Below, piece after piece: positions 26,820 through 35,877 of a DNA stretch of 64,000 nucleotides. Within the stretch, counting starts at the first letter, position 1. Every line of letters starts with the position of its first letter. The stretch comes from Mesorhizobium xinjiangense. Lineage in GTDB: Bacteria; Pseudomonadota; Alphaproteobacteria; Rhizobiales; Rhizobiaceae. The position numbers and the translations under genes are program-made. The notes under the pieces are model-generated. The model was not told the DNA's origin, searched no databases, and saw nothing but the letters and a program-made list of their open reading frames with translations. The stretch covers positions 1 through 64,000 of the forward strand of contig NZ_WOAC01000026.1 of the NCBI RefSeq assembly GCF_009749525.1. Direction: 5' to 3'.

Positions 26820-29800
26820 ATGTCCTCACTGACAGACCGTATCGGTGGTCATGTGTGCGCAAATCGCACATCCCACGTTAGCGGAAACACCGCTGAGCCC
26901 GAACTCTGTACCGACACACGTGCCGCTGCTTTTGGTTTCGCCGACATCAGTCCGCTTCGCCCCGCCGCAGCCCACTTTCCTCCGGCCATCCGTCGCGGGC
27001 TGAGAGTCCTGCTCCTGGCCACGACGGCGTTTGTCTCAGCCCCCGCCGCAGTGAGGGCGCAAACCGCGGACTGGACCGGCCAGACATCCACCGACTGGTT
27101 CACGGGGGCCAACTGGAGCACGGGAGATGTGCCCGATTTTGACGACGATGTCCGGATCAACACGCAAACGTCGAATCCCGCCGTTGTCGCGGCTTCTCCA
27201 TCGCAAGGCGCAAATGTTGACGCGAACTCGCTCGTAATCGGTGACGGTGCGGACGCCGACGGGCGTCTGTCGATCGAGGCACTGGATCCTGACAACAGCT
27301 TCGCCTTTATTTCCGTACAAACCCAGGAAGTCGAGGTTGGCACTGCTGGCGGCTCCGGGATCCTCGATATTTCTATGCTTGCTGACGGGTCGAATATCTT
27401 CTCCCGGGTGCATTCCTTTACGAATCTGGTCGTTGGAGGCGGCGACGGAAGCGTCGGTACAGTGAACATTCTGTCGGGCGGAAAGAACAGGTTCGTGAGT
27501 TGTGATAGTTGCACGAATGTGTTCCTCTCGGCGACGGGAACTGTCGGCCAGAACGGCGGAACCGGTACGGTCAATGTGATCGATGCAGCGTGGAGGATCG
27601 ACCAATCTAACCGGAATGGGTCCGGCCCGGACGGGCTGCATATCGGCGTCGGTCCCGGCAGCGCAGGGATGGTCAATGTCCTTTCCGGCGGAAAGATCAG
27701 TTATTCCACTGAGTTCCTGACTACAAGCTTTCCCGCCACGGAGCCCATCGGCATCGTCATCGGCGAGGCGGGCGGAACGGGCACACTCACTGTTTCCGGA
27801 TCAAACGCTGCTGGCCCCAGCCTCCTCACAACCGGCGCCGGTCTGATCGTCGGCCATGGCGAAGGCAGTGTAGGCAGCCTCAATATTTTGGGCGGTAGCC
27901 AGGTCTCCTCATTCAATGTCAACCAGTTCGAGCCTGACCGCCCGACAGGCGGAACCGAGGTCGGCGTAGACGGCGGCACCGGCAGCATCCTCGTTTCAGG
28001 TGCCGGGTCGGTGCTCTACGTGGCGGGAACGGGCAACCCCTCTAATGCCTTTGATCCCGAGCGAGCAGAAACGGGGACGGAGGACCTCATTATCGGCGCA
28101 TCGGGCAACGGCTCGCTGACGATCGCCGATGGCGGCCTCGTGCATGTCGGGACCGTAAGATTTACGAGGATACAGTCGGCCGACCACGAAAACACCATCC
28201 TCGAAGCCGGCACCCCCAACGGCATCGTCGTTCTCGGACAATCGCCCGGGTCGATCGGCACGCTGAACTTCGGGGCCCCGGCCGGACAGACGTCGGCTGC
28301 CCCGGGCACTCTTGCCGCCGCCGGCATCGTGTTTGGAGATGGAACAGCTTCGATCGTCTTCAACCACACCGCGAACAATTTCCAGTTTGATCTGCCCATC
28401 AGCGGCGAGGGGCAGATCGATGTCTATTCCGGCACGACCACGGTATCGAGCGACAACAGCGCCGGCTTCTCGCGCACACGTCGGGTCTTCGACATGGAGA
28501 CGTTCGAATTCGTGGAGGTCGCTGACGTCTTCCCGGAGGGTTTCAGCGGCTTGACCAACCTTCACGGTGGAGCGCTGATTCTGGCCGACGATTTCGCCGT
28601 CGGCACCAGCGCCATCCAGGCGCTCGGCAATTCGACGCTCGGCTATGGCGTAGACGCCCAGGCCGGGCGGGGCGTGTCGATCGCCAACACGATTGCCGTC
28701 GATCCTGGCGTTACCCTCGCGCTGCAGGCAGCCAGCGGCATTTCGGCCACGCAGACTGGCCTGATCTCTGGCGAAGGCAACATCAACAAGACCGGTCCCG
28801 GTACCTTGACGCTGACGGCCAATAGCAGCCTGACGGGTACGGCGGCCATTACCGACGGTGTGCTCGCTCTTTCCGGCGCGGGCGAGCTCTCGCAGGCGGA
28901 GAGGGTCGTCGCCAACGCAACCTTCGACATCTCGGCGGCCGCGGGCGGCGCATCGATCAGAAGCCTGGCCGGGAGCGGCACAGTGGAACTGGGCGCACAG
29001 AGGCTGACGATCACCGCGGCGAACGATCTCTTTTCCGGTATCATCCAGGGGACCGGCGGGCTGACATTGACCGGCGGCACGGAGGGGCTCTCGGGGCCGA
29101 ACTCCTATTCCGGACCGACCTTCGTCAGGGCCGGCACGCTGCGGGCCGAAGCTAGCGACACCTTCAGCTTCTTTTCGGCACATAGGGTGGCGAGCGGTGG
29201 CACACTCGATCTCGGCGGCTTTGACCAGAGCATACCGAGCCTGACCAATGCCGGGCTAGTCCGGACAGGTGGCCAGGCGGACACAAGTCTCACCGTCACA
29301 GGCCCCTATGTCGGGCAGGGTGGCACCCTGAATCTCAACACCTTCCTCGCGGGCGACGGCTCTCCGTCGGACAGGCTGGTCGTCGACGGCACGGCGACCG
29401 GCTCGACCGGCGTAATCATCACCAATATCGGCGGTCCGGGCGAACTGACGACGGGCAATGGCATTCTCGTTGTGGACGACATCCCCGGCCAGACCACTGC
29501 GCCCCGCTCCTTCCAACTTGCAGCGCCAGCGGTCGCCGGCCCTTACGAGTACACGCTCGAGCGCGGCAGCCTTGACTCTACCGGACCCCACGACTGGTTT
29601 CTGCGCTCGGCCCTCGATTGTGCGCACGTCCCGAACCACCCGGGCTGCGCCGGACCTCCGGGACCAACACCGCCTGGGGATGATCCCGGGTCATTGCCGC
29701 CGCCAATTCCGAACTACCGGCAGGAGGTGTCCCTAGACATGGCGATCCAGCCGATGGCGGTGATATACGGTCGACAGCTTATCGGTACGCTGCACGCGAG

Positions 29801-30731
29801 AGTGGGGGCCGAGGAGCAGTTGAAGGGCCGCGCCGACCTCTGGCAGAACCCGGCCTTCAACGGTTCTTGGGGCAGGGTGTTCGGCCGCTTCGGGCACCGC
29901 GACGGCCACCCCCTCGGCATCTACGGCGGCGGGCCGGAGTTCGACTACGCATTTGGCGGGTTGCAGACAGGCATGGATTTCTATGCGGATGAGCATCAAG
30001 ACGGCTCGCGCGATCATGCCGGTCTTTATTTCGCTTATGGCTACGGCACGATGGATGTGAACCACAACCTGCGCGAAGTCGAGTTCGACGGCGGGGACGA
30101 CAGGTTCAACGCGGTCTCGGTGGGTGGCTATTGGACGCATTTTGGAGCCACTGGCTGGTACATCGATGCCGTGACGCAGGCCACCTTCTATGACATGACG
30201 AGTTCAAGTTCTCGCGGCCTGCCGGAGGGGCAGACCGATGGTACCGGTCTCGCGGCCTCCCTGGAAGCTGGCTACCCGTTCGACCTCGGCGGCGGCTGGA
30301 TCGTCGAACCGCAGGCGCAACTCATCTACCAGAACATCCAGTTCGACGACATCAACGACGGGGCGGCAATCGTCCGCTTCGATGACGTCGATTCGCTCGT
30401 CGGGCGCGTCGGAGCGCGGACAGCCAAGACCTGGTCGCTCGACGCGGAGGACCAAGGTAATGGTGGCTCTTCGCCGAGGCTCCTGACGGGCTGGGGCCAG
30501 GTCAATCTGTGGCAGGAGTTCCTGGGCGAGGCGACGACAGAATTCTCTTCCGCCTCCGGCTTCATCCCGTTCAGCCAGGACTTGGAGGAGACCTGGATCG
30601 AGGCGGGTTTCGGGGCCAGCCTGCAATTGTCTGTCGCAACAACGCTGTACGGCAGCATCAACTACGATACAACATTCGACGGCGATGCCTGGGGTGTCGA
30701 CGGCAAGGTCGGGCTCAGGGTGAACTGGTGA
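26820..30731 (+). CDS. Large autotransporter (type Va) outer-membrane protein
   Basis: A 1303-residue surface protein. The N-terminus is an extended signal: about 58 mostly polar residues, then a hydrophobic core (LRVLLLATTAFVSAPAAVRA) with cleavage near residue 80. The passenger (about 81-940) is Gly/Ser/Thr-rich with repeated strands of the beta-helix type and autotransporter-associated repeats such as INKTGPGTLTLTANSSLTG. It starts with DWTGQTSTDWFTGANWSTGD. A Pro-rich linker (PPGPTPPGDDPGSLPPP) precedes a beta-barrel from about residue 1010 that ends in a Trp. It is the first of six coupled genes; GTG of the SapC gene overlaps its stop. The passenger has no catalytic triad I can see, so it is more likely adhesive or structural. 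Confidence 0.9.
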   Translation: MSSLTDRIGGHVCANRTSHVSGNTAEPELCTDTRAAAFGFADISPLRPAAAHFPPAIRRGLRVLLLATTAFVSAPAAVRAQTADWTGQTSTDWFTGANWSTGDVPDFDDDVRINTQTSNPAVVAASPSQGANVDANSLVIGDGADADGRLSIEALDPDNSFAFISVQTQEVEVGTAGGSGILDISMLADGSNIFSRVHSFTNLVVGGGDGSVGTVNILSGGKNRFVSCDSCTNVFLSATGTVGQNGGTGTVNVIDAAWRIDQSNRNGSGPDGLHIGVGPGSAGMVNVLSGGKISYSTEFLTTSFPATEPIGIVIGEAGGTGTLTVSGSNAAGPSLLTTGAGLIVGHGEGSVGSLNILGGSQVSSFNVNQFEPDRPTGGTEVGVDGGTGSILVSGAGSVLYVAGTGNPSNAFDPERAETGTEDLIIGASGNGSLTIADGGLVHVGTVRFTRIQSADHENTILEAGTPNGIVVLGQSPGSIGTLNFGAPAGQTSAAPGTLAAAGIVFGDGTASIVFNHTANNFQFDLPISGEGQIDVYSGTTTVSSDNSAGFSRTRRVFDMETFEFVEVADVFPEGFSGLTNLHGGALILADDFAVGTSAIQALGNSTLGYGVDAQAGRGVSIANTIAVDPGVTLALQAASGISATQTGLISGEGNINKTGPGTLTLTANSSLTGTAAITDGVLALSGAGELSQAERVVANATFDISAAAGGASIRSLAGSGTVELGAQRLTITAANDLFSGIIQGTGGLTLTGGTEGLSGPNSYSGPTFVRAGTLRAEASDTFSFFSAHRVASGGTLDLGGFDQSIPSLTNAGLVRTGGQADTSLTVTGPYVGQGGTLNLNTFLAGDGSPSDRLVVDGTATGSTGVIITNIGGPGELTTGNGILVVDDIPGQTTAPRSFQLAAPAVAGPYEYTLERGSLDSTGPHDWFLRSALDCAHVPNHPGCAGPPGPTPPGDDPGSLPPPIPNYRQEVSLDMAIQPMAVIYGRQLIGTLHARVGAEEQLKGRADLWQNPAFNGSWGRVFGRFGHRDGHPLGIYGGGPEFDYAFGGLQTGMDFYADEHQDGSRDHAGLYFAYGYGTMDVNHNLREVEFDGGDDRFNAVSVGGYWTHFGATGWYIDAVTQATFYDMTSSSSRGLPEGQTDGTGLAASLEAGYPFDLGGGWIVEPQAQLIYQNIQFDDINDGAAIVRFDDVDSLVGRVGARTAKTWSLDAEDQGNGGSSPRLLTGWGQVNLWQEFLGEATTEFSSASGFIPFSQDLEETWIEAGFGASLQLSVATTLYGSINYDTTFDGDAWGVDGKVGLRVNW

Positions 30732-31507
30732 CAGCGACCGAAGACTCCGGCAATTGGCGCACGCTTCCCTCATTCTACAAGCGCCCGGTCGTCCTGTGCG
30801 CGGATGCTCATCGGCATAGCGGACTCTCGCCGAGCCTGGATTTCGCTTTCGCGTCGAAAAGCACGGCCATTCCGCTCGGCGTTGGAGAGTTTCAAGAGGC
30901 GTTGCAACATTATCCCATCGTATTTGCGCCCGCGGATCTCCCCGTTCCCCTGGCTGTGACCGGTCTCGTCAAGGGCGGCAACCTTTTCGTCTCGCCGGAT
31001 GGGAGCTGGCGGTCTGGCGCTTATGTGCCGGACTATTTGCAGCGCTACCCGTTCATTCTCGGAACCGGGGTGAATGCCGAAACGGCACCTCTTGTCGTCG
31101 ATGAAAGCTGCGCGCGGTTTGTCGACGCTCGCGCGGATCGGTCCGCTGTCCGGCTATTCCACGACGACGGGAGCCCGACCGAACTGACCGGGCAAGCCGT
31201 TTCCAACTGCCTCTCAGCGCATCATGAACAGGCCCGGACGATGGAATTTGCCAATGCCTTGCGCGAAGCGAGGATTCTTACTGCAGGGCGGGCGCGGATC
31301 ACTTCGCCGGACGGAACATCGCAAACCCTTGAAGGGTTCTCGAACGTGGATGAACGCGCCTATCGCACGCTTCCCGACAGCGTACTGAGCCGATGGTTCG
31401 AAGCCGGCTGGCTGGATGCGCTCGCACTGCAAAGAGCTTCGCACCACAACTGGGAACGGCTCGCCGACCTCTATCTTGAACGCGCGGCCGAACGATCGGG
31501 AGCCTGA
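30728..31507 (+). CDS. SapC-family protein
   Basis: A 259-residue protein of the SapC family (PF07277 type). Marks are HSGLSPSLDFAFASKSTAIPLGVGEF with the following YPIVFA, then GRARITSPDGTSQTLEGF and the end VLSRWFEAGWLDALALQRAS. SapC proteins were named with S-layer loci and are often found beside outer-membrane receptor genes; their biochemical role is not known. The GTG start overlaps the autotransporter stop (GTGA), so translation is coupled. That places SapC as a partner for the surface protein or for the acyl pathway that follows. Confidence 0.82.
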   Translation: MTATEDSGNWRTLPSFYKRPVVLCADAHRHSGLSPSLDFAFASKSTAIPLGVGEFQEALQHYPIVFAPADLPVPLAVTGLVKGGNLFVSPDGSWRSGAYVPDYLQRYPFILGTGVNAETAPLVVDESCARFVDARADRSAVRLFHDDGSPTELTGQAVSNCLSAHHEQARTMEFANALREARILTAGRARITSPDGTSQTLEGFSNVDERAYRTLPDSVLSRWFEAGWLDALALQRASHHNWERLADLYLERAAERSGA

Positions 31508-31511
31508 GAGC

Positions 31512-32156
31512 ATGAGGACGCCAATCAGACCGGTCCTGGTTTCCCTGACAGGATCGCCGCCGGCAGGCCAGCAACGGACGGACGTGAACCTGCGGGGCGA
31601 GCCGATCTTTCTCGAGATCCATGGATTTGTTCTACGCAGTCTTGTACCAGACGATGTGACGCCGCGGGTCCTGGAATGGCTCTCCGATGCCGAAATGATG
31701 CGCGGCCTCAATCTTGGCGGGCTCAACTTCACGATCGAGCAGCTTCGCAATTTCGTCGCCAGGTTCGACAACCGCACGCACTATTTCATCGGCGTTTTCG
31801 ACCAGTCGAACGGTCTTCTCGTCGGCTTCTACACGATGGATGTCGGGCTTGCGCACAAGATCGGGCAGATCACCACAGGCGTTGGCGAACCATCCTACGA
31901 CGGTAAGAGGACCCTTTGGGCCACCATAGACGCTCTGCTTGATCATTTTTACGCCGAAAGAGAGGTCGAGAAGATTTCCGCCAGGGTCCTCGCAAACAAC
32001 TACCGCATGCTCTTCCTCTTCAAGGAGAATTCGCGATTTGTCCTGGAAGGCTGTCTTAGGCAGGAGTGCCTGTCGCCGAGCGGGGGACGTCTCGACATAC
32101 TGGTATTTTCCTCTTTCAAGAACGACGGCAAGAAAGGGGTATTCTCAAAGACATGA
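31512..32156 (+). CDS. GNAT-family acyltransferase (RimJ/RimL-like)
   Basis: A 214-residue protein with a GNAT domain over about residues 35-200: FVLRSLVPDDVTPRVLEWLS opens it, TLWATIDALLDHFYAEREVEK and ISARVLANNYRMLFLFKENS form the cofactor-binding helix and the last strands, and EGCLRQE closes. The first 30 residues look disordered. GNAT enzymes move an acyl group to an amine; some use acyl carrier protein donors. Here the next three genes make an acyl-AMP ligase, a carrier protein and a P450, so an acyl-ACP donor is likely by inference. ATG of the ligase overlaps the stop. Confidence 0.8.
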   Translation: MRTPIRPVLVSLTGSPPAGQQRTDVNLRGEPIFLEIHGFVLRSLVPDDVTPRVLEWLSDAEMMRGLNLGGLNFTIEQLRNFVARFDNRTHYFIGVFDQSNGLLVGFYTMDVGLAHKIGQITTGVGEPSYDGKRTLWATIDALLDHFYAEREVEKISARVLANNYRMLFLFKENSRFVLEGCLRQECLSPSGGRLDILVFSSFKNDGKKGVFSKT

Positions 32157-33829
32157 CAACGCCGTCCGCTATCCCACAGATATTGGGGGACTTCGGTACA
32201 ATCGCCGACGCGCTGGACTATGCGGGGGATTCCGCTGGCCGAATTCGCTTCCACTCTTCTACCGGCGAATGCGAGCGAGAGATGAGCTATGGCGAACTGC
32301 GTGACGTCGCCCGCGACGTCGCGCGTGGAATGGTTTCTCTCGACCTGGAGCGGTGCGCGCGCATCGGGCTACTGGCCGAGACGGGACCGGACTTCTTGAT
32401 CTCCTTTTACGCCTGCCAGTACGCCGGGTTGGTGCCGTGTCCGCTGCCCCTCACTCTCTATTTGGGCGGCAGGGACGCCTATGTCGCCCAACTCGCGAAA
32501 ATGGCGTGGATGGCGAAGCTCGCTCTCATGATCTCGCCGCGAGATTTCCTGGGATGCGCGAGAGAGGCTGGGTTGCGCGTCGGTCTCGAGGCGCTCCCCT
32601 ATGACGATCTCTTCAACCTTGCGCCCGGTCCAGAGCCGCAAAAACTTGCAGTGCGCGAACCGGCTTTCATCCAATATTCATCCGGGTCCACGTCCGATCC
32701 CAAAGGCGTTGTTGTTACCCAGGAAGCGGTCTGCGCGAATGTCCGAACGATCCTGCGGGACGGCCTGAAAGTCGGACCGGACGATCACACCTTCTCGTGG
32801 CTGCCGCTTTACCACGATATGGGACTCGTTGGCTTCTCTCTGGCACCGATGTTCGCCCAGATTGACGCCGACTATACCTCGCCCCATACGTTTGCCCGCC
32901 GCCCGGCGCTTTGGCTCAAACTAATGAGCGCCAACCGATCCACGATCACTTTCGCCCCGAGTTTTGGCTACCGGCTTGCGGCGGAGCGCTTCAAGGGTGA
33001 CGCTTCCGTGCTCGACATGTCTCATCTGCGGGTGGCGGGGGTCGGGGGAGACATGGTTCGTGCCGAGGTGCTCGATGTTTTTGCGGCCAGATTTGAGGCG
33101 GCAGGCTTCCGGCGGAGTTCTTTTTTGCCGAGTTACGGATTGGCCGAAGCGGTTCTTGCCGTCACCTTCAGCGACCTCGGGGCGGAACCAGTCACGGATG
33201 GCCCGAGTAATCTCGGCCAGTTATACGTCTCATGCGGACGGCCATTGCCGGAGGTCGAGATCGCGATCGTCGACAATGCAGGCAGGAAAGTTGCAGATGC
33301 GATCACTGGCAACATCCGGGTGCGGGGACCAAATGTGATGACGGAGTATTTTGACAACCCTCTGGCCACGGACAACGCCATCGGACAGGATGGTTTTCTG
33401 GAGACCGGAGACATCGGTTATCTGGTGGACGGTTGGCTGTTCGTCACAGGCCGGAACACGGATGTCATCAGCTGTCGGGGCCGCAATATCTGGCCGCAGG
33501 ACGTCGAATGGGCGGCGGAACATGTCGAGCCGCTGCGCCCAAGGGACGTTGCGGCGATCGGCGTAGAGAATGGTGTTGAAGAAGAACTCGTGCTACTTGT
33601 CCAGTGCGGGTTGCGCGACGGCGCAGAGCGCGCAATCCTGACGAAGCGGGTCGGCGTTGCCGTCAGGAAAGCTGTTGGGGTTGCCGGCCGCATTGTACTG
33701 GTTCCGCCCCGAAGCCTGCCCTTTACCTCGTCCGGCAAATTGGCCCGCGCGCGCGCCAGGGATTTTTATCTCAGTGGGCGATTCTGGAGTGCGGAGCGGC
33801 AGAATTCGGAGCTTGAGGTTCGAGGATGA
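32153..33829 (+). CDS. Fatty acyl-AMP ligase (ANL superfamily)
   Basis: A 558-residue adenylating enzyme that activates a fatty acid with ATP and passes the acyl group to a carrier protein. Motifs: IQYSSGSTSDPKGVVVTQ (P-loop, about residues 173-190), SWLPLYHDMGLVGF, FLPSYGLAEAVLAVTF, ETGDIGYLVDGWLFVTGR, DVISCRGRNIWPQDVEW and a late PFTSSGKLARARARDFYLSG with the catalytic Lys. SWLPLYHDMGL and the C-terminal pattern fit fatty acyl-AMP ligases (FAAL) better than acyl-CoA synthetases. It overlaps the GNAT gene before it and the carrier gene after it by four bases each. The fatty acid chain length cannot be read from sequence. Confidence 0.88.
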   Translation: MTTPSAIPQILGDFGTIADALDYAGDSAGRIRFHSSTGECEREMSYGELRDVARDVARGMVSLDLERCARIGLLAETGPDFLISFYACQYAGLVPCPLPLTLYLGGRDAYVAQLAKMAWMAKLALMISPRDFLGCAREAGLRVGLEALPYDDLFNLAPGPEPQKLAVREPAFIQYSSGSTSDPKGVVVTQEAVCANVRTILRDGLKVGPDDHTFSWLPLYHDMGLVGFSLAPMFAQIDADYTSPHTFARRPALWLKLMSANRSTITFAPSFGYRLAAERFKGDASVLDMSHLRVAGVGGDMVRAEVLDVFAARFEAAGFRRSSFLPSYGLAEAVLAVTFSDLGAEPVTDGPSNLGQLYVSCGRPLPEVEIAIVDNAGRKVADAITGNIRVRGPNVMTEYFDNPLATDNAIGQDGFLETGDIGYLVDGWLFVTGRNTDVISCRGRNIWPQDVEWAAEHVEPLRPRDVAAIGVENGVEEELVLLVQCGLRDGAERAILTKRVGVAVRKAVGVAGRIVLVPPRSLPFTSSGKLARARARDFYLSGRFWSAERQNSELEVRG

Positions 33830-34059
33830 CGAATGCGATCGACGAGGCCAGGGACATACTGGCCGGATGCCTGTTTATGCCGAAGGAGAAAATCGCCGCC
33901 GATGCGGAGATCAACGCCATCGGTGAGCTGGACAGCCTGACTTTCGAAATGATCGTCCTGGAAATCGAGCACCGGATCGGGCGCACCGTCGATCCCGTGC
34001 AGCTGCTCGAAATGCGATCGGTAAAGGATCTCGCGGAGATCTTGGAAACGCCAGCATGA
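33826..34059 (+). CDS. Acyl carrier protein
   Basis: A 77-residue dedicated carrier protein. The phosphopantetheine attachment site is Ser37 in GELDSLTFEM; the four-helix pattern and acidic profile are typical. It differs from the housekeeping AcpP signature (DSLD/ADSLDTV), so it is probably dedicated to this operon. It overlaps the ligase gene upstream and the P450 gene downstream by ATGA, a strong hint that ligase, carrier and P450 act on the same acyl chain. A phosphopantetheinyl transferase must be supplied from elsewhere. Confidence 0.88.
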   Translation: MTNAIDEARDILAGCLFMPKEKIAADAEINAIGELDSLTFEMIVLEIEHRIGRTVDPVQLLEMRSVKDLAEILETPA

Positions 34060-35306
34060 GTCCTGCGTCGCAAATCTGCGGCACCCTCTACGAGTTGTCG
34101 AGAACGGAAAACGGCCGCAACGTCTTTCTCGACCTCAGCGGCGTTCAAGTCCTCGTGGTTCAGAGACTGGAGGAAGCCGACCACATTCTCAGGCTGAACG
34201 CCGTCAACTACAGGAAGAACATGGCATGGTTCCGCCAGGGGCTGGGCACCTCGCGCTTTTCTGAGGACGGGAATCCATGGGAAATCCGCCGAGATCTGAC
34301 GCAGTCCTACTTCTCAAGGTTCGACCGGGAGCGCACCTTCGCGCTCTCCGAGCATCATGCAAGGATCGCGCTCGGCAAGATGATCGACAGAAGCGCGACC
34401 GGTGCATCGACGATCGACATCGACGTTCTTCGGGAAATGACAGCAAGTGTCCTCGTCGAGAATTTCCTCGACGTCAAATTAGTTGACACGGGCCTCGATC
34501 TGGCTGTGCTCGCCCAGATCATGGAACGCGCTTCAGAATTTTCATTTGTTCCTGCGGGAAAAGCCGGCGCTATCTACCGAGAACATCTGGCGGTGCTGCC
34601 GGCCCTACGACGGCAGGCTCTGGAGTCGATGCGGTATTTCCGAAGTGAGCACATGCCGCTCACGCCCATGCTCTCGGATATGAAGACGGCGGACCTGGAT
34701 TCGGCCAACAATTTTGTGCTCGAACAGGAGTTGATGAGTTTCCTTGCCGCGGGGATCGAAGCCTCCGCAGCTGCTGTGAGCTGGGCATGCTACCTTCTGG
34801 CTGCCAATCCGAAAGTCCAGGAAAATCTGCGACCGCTTGCACATGATCTCTGGCGGGACGGCAATGCGAGCTGGCACAGTCTCAGTCGCCTGAAGCCGTT
34901 CGGCACCTTCATATCCGAGACGCTTCGGCTCTTTCCGCCGACGCCGATCATTACCCGCCTCGCCAACGGGCCGGACAGGCTCGGCGATCAGGACATTGCC
35001 GAGGAGCAGAGCGTGATCATTTCCTTTATCGGAATTCAGCACGACAAACGTCATCGCGCGGATCCCTGGAGGCTTGACATAGGCGAGCAGGCGCTTAAGC
35101 CTGCTTCAGGGGATTTCACTGCCTTCAGCTTCGGGCCGCGCATCTGCGGCGGCAAGCAGTTCGCCTTGGTAGAACTGGCGACCTTTCTCAGCGTCTTTGT
35201 GGCGGGCGCAAGGTTTGAGTTGACGTCGATGGAGCCGCCGCGATTCCGGTGGAGATCACAGCTGCTTTGCGAAGGAGGACAGCCGGTGCGCGTCCTTCCG
35301 TGCTGA
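34056..35306 (+). CDS. Cytochrome P450
   Basis: A 416-residue soluble bacterial P450. The ExxR motif is ETLRLFPP (K-helix), and the haem loop is FSFGPRICGGKQFA with the thiolate Cys at residue 364. The I-helix reads FLAAGIEASAAAVSW: the usual acidic residue (Glu) is present but the following conserved Thr is Ala, with Ser next. That Thr helps deliver protons to bound oxygen, so chemistry may be unusual or rescued by the Ser. It should oxidise (hydroxylate, desaturate or cleave) the acyl chain held on the neighbouring carrier protein; that is inference. No ferredoxin partner gene is nearby. It is the last gene of the coupled operon. Confidence 0.9.
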   Translation: MSPASQICGTLYELSRTENGRNVFLDLSGVQVLVVQRLEEADHILRLNAVNYRKNMAWFRQGLGTSRFSEDGNPWEIRRDLTQSYFSRFDRERTFALSEHHARIALGKMIDRSATGASTIDIDVLREMTASVLVENFLDVKLVDTGLDLAVLAQIMERASEFSFVPAGKAGAIYREHLAVLPALRRQALESMRYFRSEHMPLTPMLSDMKTADLDSANNFVLEQELMSFLAAGIEASAAAVSWACYLLAANPKVQENLRPLAHDLWRDGNASWHSLSRLKPFGTFISETLRLFPPTPIITRLANGPDRLGDQDIAEEQSVIISFIGIQHDKRHRADPWRLDIGEQALKPASGDFTAFSFGPRICGGKQFALVELATFLSVFVAGARFELTSMEPPRFRWRSQLLCEGGQPVRVLPC

Positions 35307-35340
35307 AGGCAGACCGAAAACCTGCGTGAGGGGGCGACGA

Positions 35341-35844
35341 TGCGAACCTGGTTTATGACGGGAGCAAGGGGCGGCATCGGCAAGGCCTTGACGGAGCGCC
35401 TACTCGACCGGGGCGAATGAGTGGCGGCTGTGACACGCAGCATCGGAAAACTCGACGTGTTCGCGGGCGTTCATCGTGACAGGCTGTGGCGCGCTGTTGT
35501 CTATGTCACGATCCAGATGGAGCACTTTCGAGCAACGGGAGAGGGCTGGATCGTGCGGCTCTCCAGCGAGGCCGGCAGATGACCCATCCCAGCCTGACGC
35601 TTTATCATGCCACGAAATGGGGCATGGAGGGGTTCTCTGACTCGGATGCCAATGCGGTAGCGCCGCAGCTGGAGGCCTATAGAAATGGCCCGGTCGAGAT
35701 GCTTCTATTGCCGCCTCGGAACAGAAAACGCCGCCCCAGCGGCTGACACTCAGGAGCGACGGTCATCGCAACATCCACCGCGCGCTGTCGCGACGATTGT
35801 CGGAGCTCGAAGCACAAAGTAGATCGCTGCGTCGACGGACTTAA
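35341..35844 (+). pseudogene. Short-chain dehydrogenase/reductase, decayed
   Basis: The first 24 codons read MRTWFMTGARGGIGKALTER, the Rossmann start of an SDR, then hit a TGA (35418-35420). Later pieces in different frames encode the VRLSSEAGR strand, the active-site YHATKWGMEGF (YxxxK) and the tail QRLTLRSDGHRNIHRALSRR. Large internal parts are missing. The fragments lie in the right order, so one SDR gene has decayed here by stop, frameshift and deletion. Confidence 0.8.
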
Positions 35845-35877
35845 GCTGAGCAGGCGGTCCGTGCCTGCGTGCTCCGG

